Positions 61,579-64,000 of a stretch of 64,000 bases of DNA are shown here, in pieces. A program made the translations under genes and the position numbers. The notes beneath the pieces are model-generated. The model was given only the letters and a program-made list of their open reading frames with translations. It searched no databases and was not told where the DNA came from. Source of the DNA: Brevibacillus composti (GTDB lineage: Bacteria; Bacillota; Bacilli; Brevibacillales; Brevibacillaceae); the NCBI RefSeq assembly GCF_016406105.1, contig NZ_CP066308.1, positions 1,127,501-1,191,500 of the forward strand, read 5' to 3'. Each line of letters begins with the position of its first letter. Position 1 is the first letter of the stretch.

Positions 61579-62991
61579 CTAATGGAGCCAATGATACGTA
61601 ATGCCCGGCGTCTCCTCTTCCGGCCCGGCCGCCAGCAAAAACGGGGCGGGATTGGCCCATTCGGGTACAGGGGGAGAGCGGTGGGAGATCATGACCTCCG
61701 TGCCGATGGCGGCAAAGGAATACAGCTCGTCGACGTCGGGGTTGTGCAGGCGGATGCAGCCGAGAGACAGGGAATCTCCGATGCTGTCGGGCTGATTGGT
61801 GCCGTGGATGGCATAGCCATCTGCCTGAAAGACAAGGCCCCGCGAACCGTAAATATGGTCATGCCCATGCGGGCGGTTGATTTTTTTCTGGATGGAAAAA
61901 TAGCCCTCGGGGGTGCTTCCATGGCGCCCGATGCCGATCGGATATTGTCTGACGATGTGCGGACCGCTTGCGAGCGTCATCGTATGCGTCGCCTGGTGGA
62001 CGTGGATCTGCAGCGGCTGCAGCGGGACAAAAGGCTCCGGGTACCCCTGAAGAGGAATGACTTGCTGCATGCTTTCCCAGGCAGACTCCGGGCGAAACAG
62101 GGCGGGATAATACGGCCATGCCGCCATGCCGCTGGCTGCTGTAGGCACCGGGACCGCCGCCAGCGCATTGGCCGGGTAGGGGGCAGCCAGCTGCTCCAGT
62201 GATTCGGGAAGGAATCCGTTTCGTTGATGAGCCCGGTACACAGCGTTTCGCAGAGTCAGGACCTGTTCCATCGCCCGCTGCTCCTCGGCGAGCTGTGCCT
62301 GCGCCGTTTGAACGGCCGGTTTGTCCTGACAGATGCAGGGCTGCTCAAACCAGAGGTCGCCGAGGACGGTCCTGCTGACCGGATCGTAGCGGAGCAGGCC
62401 GCGCAGCTGGCTGGGGCGGTAGAACAATAGCGGCGTGTACATCGGCGCTCCCGGCACCTCCGGCACGACCAGGACGGTGTAGGGGTGCTTGAGCGAGGGG
62501 CGCCGGGAAGCTGCGTAGGCTTCCACCTGGCTTCGGAGCTGATCGTTTCTGATGTGCGCTGGCACCGCGATCACCTCGACGTGTGGGCGCGGTGCCACCT
62601 CCCGCTGGACCGTTTTCGAGGGAGCGGGCTTGCCCGGTTCGGTAAGCAGGCCGGGAGCGAAGCCAAACTGGCTGTAGAGAAAAAGCAGGGAGGCGAGCAG
62701 CAGACGGCCCGACCGCTGCCAGACGCGTTTGCGCCTTTTTCGCAGCAGCGCGTGATAGGCATCTCTCGTCTGCTCGAAGAAATCGCCGGGCGGCAGATGG
62801 AGAGCCCGGCGGTACGCCTGCAAAGCGTGTTCGTCTTTCCCCAGGCGTTCCCATTCCGCGCCGAGATGATGCCAGCCGATGGCTGCCTGCGGATGCTTGT
62901 CGGTGAACCACAGGTAAAAAGAGAGGTCGGTTCGATCCGGGTAGGTGATGTGGTATGCACTTTTTTCCTGAAGAAATTGAACCTTGTTCAC
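61579..62991 (-). CDS. L,D-transpeptidase (YkuD) with N-terminal TPR-like region
   Basis: A 470-residue membrane-anchored cell-wall enzyme. The first 80 residues are cytoplasmic and TPR-like (AAIGWHHLGAEWERLGKDEH; ALQAYRRALHLPPGDFF). A single membrane helix (LLLASLLFLYSQFGFAP, about 97-113) exports the rest. The YkuD catalytic domain is at about 320-425, with YAIHGTNQPDSIG and catalytic Cys412 in SLGCIRLHN. L,D-transpeptidases crosslink peptidoglycan at meso-diaminopimelate and resist most penicillins. The start is GTG 62991, 6 bases after GGGAGGTA. A cytoplasmic TPR on a YkuD protein is not the usual layout. Confidence 0.88.
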   Translation of the reverse strand: MNKVQFLQEKSAYHITYPDRTDLSFYLWFTDKHPQAAIGWHHLGAEWERLGKDEHALQAYRRALHLPPGDFFEQTRDAYHALLRKRRKRVWQRSGRLLLASLLFLYSQFGFAPGLLTEPGKPAPSKTVQREVAPRPHVEVIAVPAHIRNDQLRSQVEAYAASRRPSLKHPYTVLVVPEVPGAPMYTPLLFYRPSQLRGLLRYDPVSRTVLGDLWFEQPCICQDKPAVQTAQAQLAEEQRAMEQVLTLRNAVYRAHQRNGFLPESLEQLAAPYPANALAAVPVPTAASGMAAWPYYPALFRPESAWESMQQVIPLQGYPEPFVPLQPLQIHVHQATHTMTLASGPHIVRQYPIGIGRHGSTPEGYFSIQKKINRPHGHDHIYGSRGLVFQADGYAIHGTNQPDSIGDSLSLGCIRLHNPDVDELYSFAAIGTEVMISHRSPPVPEWANPAPFLLAAGPEEETPGITYHWLH

Positions 62992-63076
62992 AAAAATACC
63001 TCCCTCTTGGAAATATCGGCCAAAAGGGAGGAAATGGTGAGTATCAACCGATCGGAATAGAGCTGGCAGTCCCGGT

Positions 63077-63292
63077 TTAACGCGAGTCCGTATCCCGGTT
63101 TTTTAGCCGGTCGATCAGTAGATCCAGCTTCTGGTTCAGCGTGCGGTCGTTCTCTGTCTTGTTCTTCACAAACCGCAGCACGCTGAACAGGAAGTAGAGA
63201 ATAAACCCGTAAAACGCAATCATCACGAAGAGGGAGAATCCTATCATCATCGACGGGCCGAAATCAAGACTAACTGCGCCAAAATCCAACAT
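63077..63292 (-). CDS. Small membrane protein with coiled-coil tail, copy 1
   Basis: A 71-residue protein with one membrane helix (IGFSLFVMIAFYGFILYFLF) followed by the conserved VLRFVKNKTENDRTLNQKLD and a short coiled coil. It resembles DUF4083-type small proteins. It is a paralogue of the gene at 63375. GGGGAGATAGT precedes the ATG. Confidence 0.7.
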   Translation of the reverse strand: MLDFGAVSLDFGPSMMIGFSLFVMIAFYGFILYFLFSVLRFVKNKTENDRTLNQKLDLLIDRLKNRDTDSR

Positions 63293-63374
63293 ACTATCTC
63301 CCCTTTACCCACATGGAAATCGGTTTCCCTTCCCATCAAACGGCCGGTATCAAGCCCCGCGTCCACGAATCTTC

Positions 63375-63572
63375 CTATTCTTCGTTCTCTCTCTTGCTTT
63401 TTTGGAGCTGGCTTATCAACAAATCGAGCTTCTGGTTGCGAGCCCGGTCATTTTCCGTTTTTTCTTTCATAAAGCGCAGTACACTGAACAGGAAATACAG
63501 AATAAACCCGTAAAACGCCAAAACGATTAAGAACCACAATATGCCCAAAGAGCCAAATGCAAACGAAGCCAT
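63375..63572 (-). CDS. Small membrane protein with coiled-coil tail, copy 2
   Basis: A 65-residue paralogue of the preceding gene. It shares the segment AFYGFILYFLFSVLRF exactly and KTENDR-NQKLDLLI, but has a different N-terminus and tail (SQLQKSKRENEE). ATG 63572 follows GAGGAGAG, 8 bases away. The two copies lie head to tail, 82 bases apart, and probably share a transcript and form homo- or hetero-oligomers. Confidence 0.7.
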   Translation of the reverse strand: MASFAFGSLGILWFLIVLAFYGFILYFLFSVLRFMKEKTENDRARNQKLDLLISQLQKSKRENEE

Positions 63573-63626
63573 GCAGGTATCTCTCCTCAAATCTGGAATT
63601 TCCATCCATTATAACATTTGCAAATG

Positions 63627-63665
63627 AAAAAAAGACAGTCTCGCCTTAAAGAGACTGTCTTTTTT
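63627..63665. terminator. Bidirectional terminator
   Basis: AAAAAAGACAGTCTC pairs with GAGACTGTCTTTTTT; usable on both strands. Confidence 0.9.
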
Positions 63666-63674
63666 GGTTCTGTG

Positions 63675-64000
63675 CTACGAGGGACAAATCGCTTCCGCCC
63701 GGTAAATCCGCTGTCCTCTCGAAGAAAAACGCTCTTCGTATTCGGTCATCACATTGTCTTCGGCCCAGGGAGAATGATGCAGATCAAAGGTGATATGGCG
63801 CAATTGAAAGCGCTCGTCCGAAAATTGGTTCAGCGAGAATTCGAACAGTTTTTCATTGTCTGTTTTGAGGTGGATCTCGCCGTTTTTGACCAATACCTGC
63901 TGATAGGTCTTGAGGAAGCTGGAGTAGGTCAGCCGCCGTTTGGCATGGCGGGTTTTGGGCCAGGGATCGCTGAAGTTCAGGTAGATGCGGGAGACTTCCC
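63675..64000 (-). CDS. trmB: tRNA (guanine-N7)-methyltransferase, 5' part outside window
   Basis: Methylates G46 in the tRNA variable loop using SAM. The window holds the C-terminal half. The frame runs in from base 64000 with [20 protein letters not shown], the family's catalytic DPWPK...HxKRR motif, then [17 protein letters not shown] and the C-terminal [16 protein letters not shown]. The conserved K-T-D-N and E-T/Y-x-E-E motifs are intact. The N-terminal SAM-binding half lies beyond the window edge. Confidence 0.93.
   Translation of the reverse strand, partial: EVSRIYLNFSDPWPKTRHAKRRLTYSSFLKTYQQVLVKNGEIHLKTDNEKLFEFSLNQFSDERFQLRHITFDLHHSPWAEDNVMTEYEERFSSRGQRIYRAEAICPS

Overview
The window looks like a chromosomal segment of a spore-forming, motile Gram-positive bacterium of the Bacillota. 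The best fit is Paenibacillaceae, close to Brevibacillus. Evidence read from the sequence: strong AGGAGG-type ribosome binding sites, frequent GTG/TTG starts, many T-tailed intrinsic terminators, a YheC/YheD spore-coat ATP-grasp protein, RelQ and PepV, UPF0435 and YqgQ-type small proteins, a preQ1-I riboswitch before queF, and a GC-rich coding style. The genus is an inference from protein character. I see no rRNA, tRNA, CRISPR array or prophage.

Layout. 1-6.1 kb: end of dihydrofolate reductase, spore-coat ATP-grasp protein, alpha/beta hydrolase, citramalate synthase, a DUF1697 remnant and a glutamate/aspartate-type symporter. 6.2-8.1 kb: first copy of a group IIC intron. 8.1-13.4 kb: UPF0435 protein, a large U32 protein, a sensor kinase whose sensor domain is deleted and frameshifted, a TetR regulator and an N-acetylglutamate-synthase-like acetyltransferase. 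13.4-19.7 kb: chemoreceptor, RelQ/PepV overlap pair, DEAD-box helicase. 19.9-21.4 kb: decayed 2-hydroxyacyl-CoA dehydratase activase pseudogene. 21.7-31.2 kb: zinc-ribbon/HTH protein, RNA methyltransferase, membrane protein plus soluble chemoreceptor, M14 carboxypeptidase, secreted protein of unknown role, a methyltransferase with a 12-bp repeat, and HPPD. 31.3-36.3 kb: LytS-LytR, CstA and a YbdD-type protein, a probable pyruvate/carbon-starvation uptake module. 36.4-38.3 kb: second copy of the intron, in the terminator of that module.

38.3-48.5 kb: inositol-phosphatase-like protein, POT peptide transporter, GDSL hydrolase, a non-coding stretch with opposed terminators, a 26-residue membrane peptide behind a possible RNA switch, a cystine-type ABC importer with two tandem binding proteins, the preQ1 riboswitch with queF, an AEC transporter and a PrcB-like secreted protein. 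48.6-49.8 kb: AT-richer patch with two orphan reading frames. 49.5-53.3 kb: promoter, short leader frame and terminator before an ABC-F ATPase, then a convergent MFS efflux pump. 53.4-64 kb: YqgQ pair, phospholipid-methyltransferase-like protein overlapping DedA, NUDIX hydrolase, transketolase, class A PBP with a Gly-Asn tail, L,D-transpeptidase, duplicated small membrane proteins and the 3' part of trmB.

Most of the window is ordinary core metabolism and envelope biology. The parts most worth a second look are the two intron copies inserted behind terminators, the ABC-F leader, the small-peptide leader at 41.77-41.91 kb, the LytSR-CstA module, the methyltransferase/DedA pair, and several in-frame repeat expansions.
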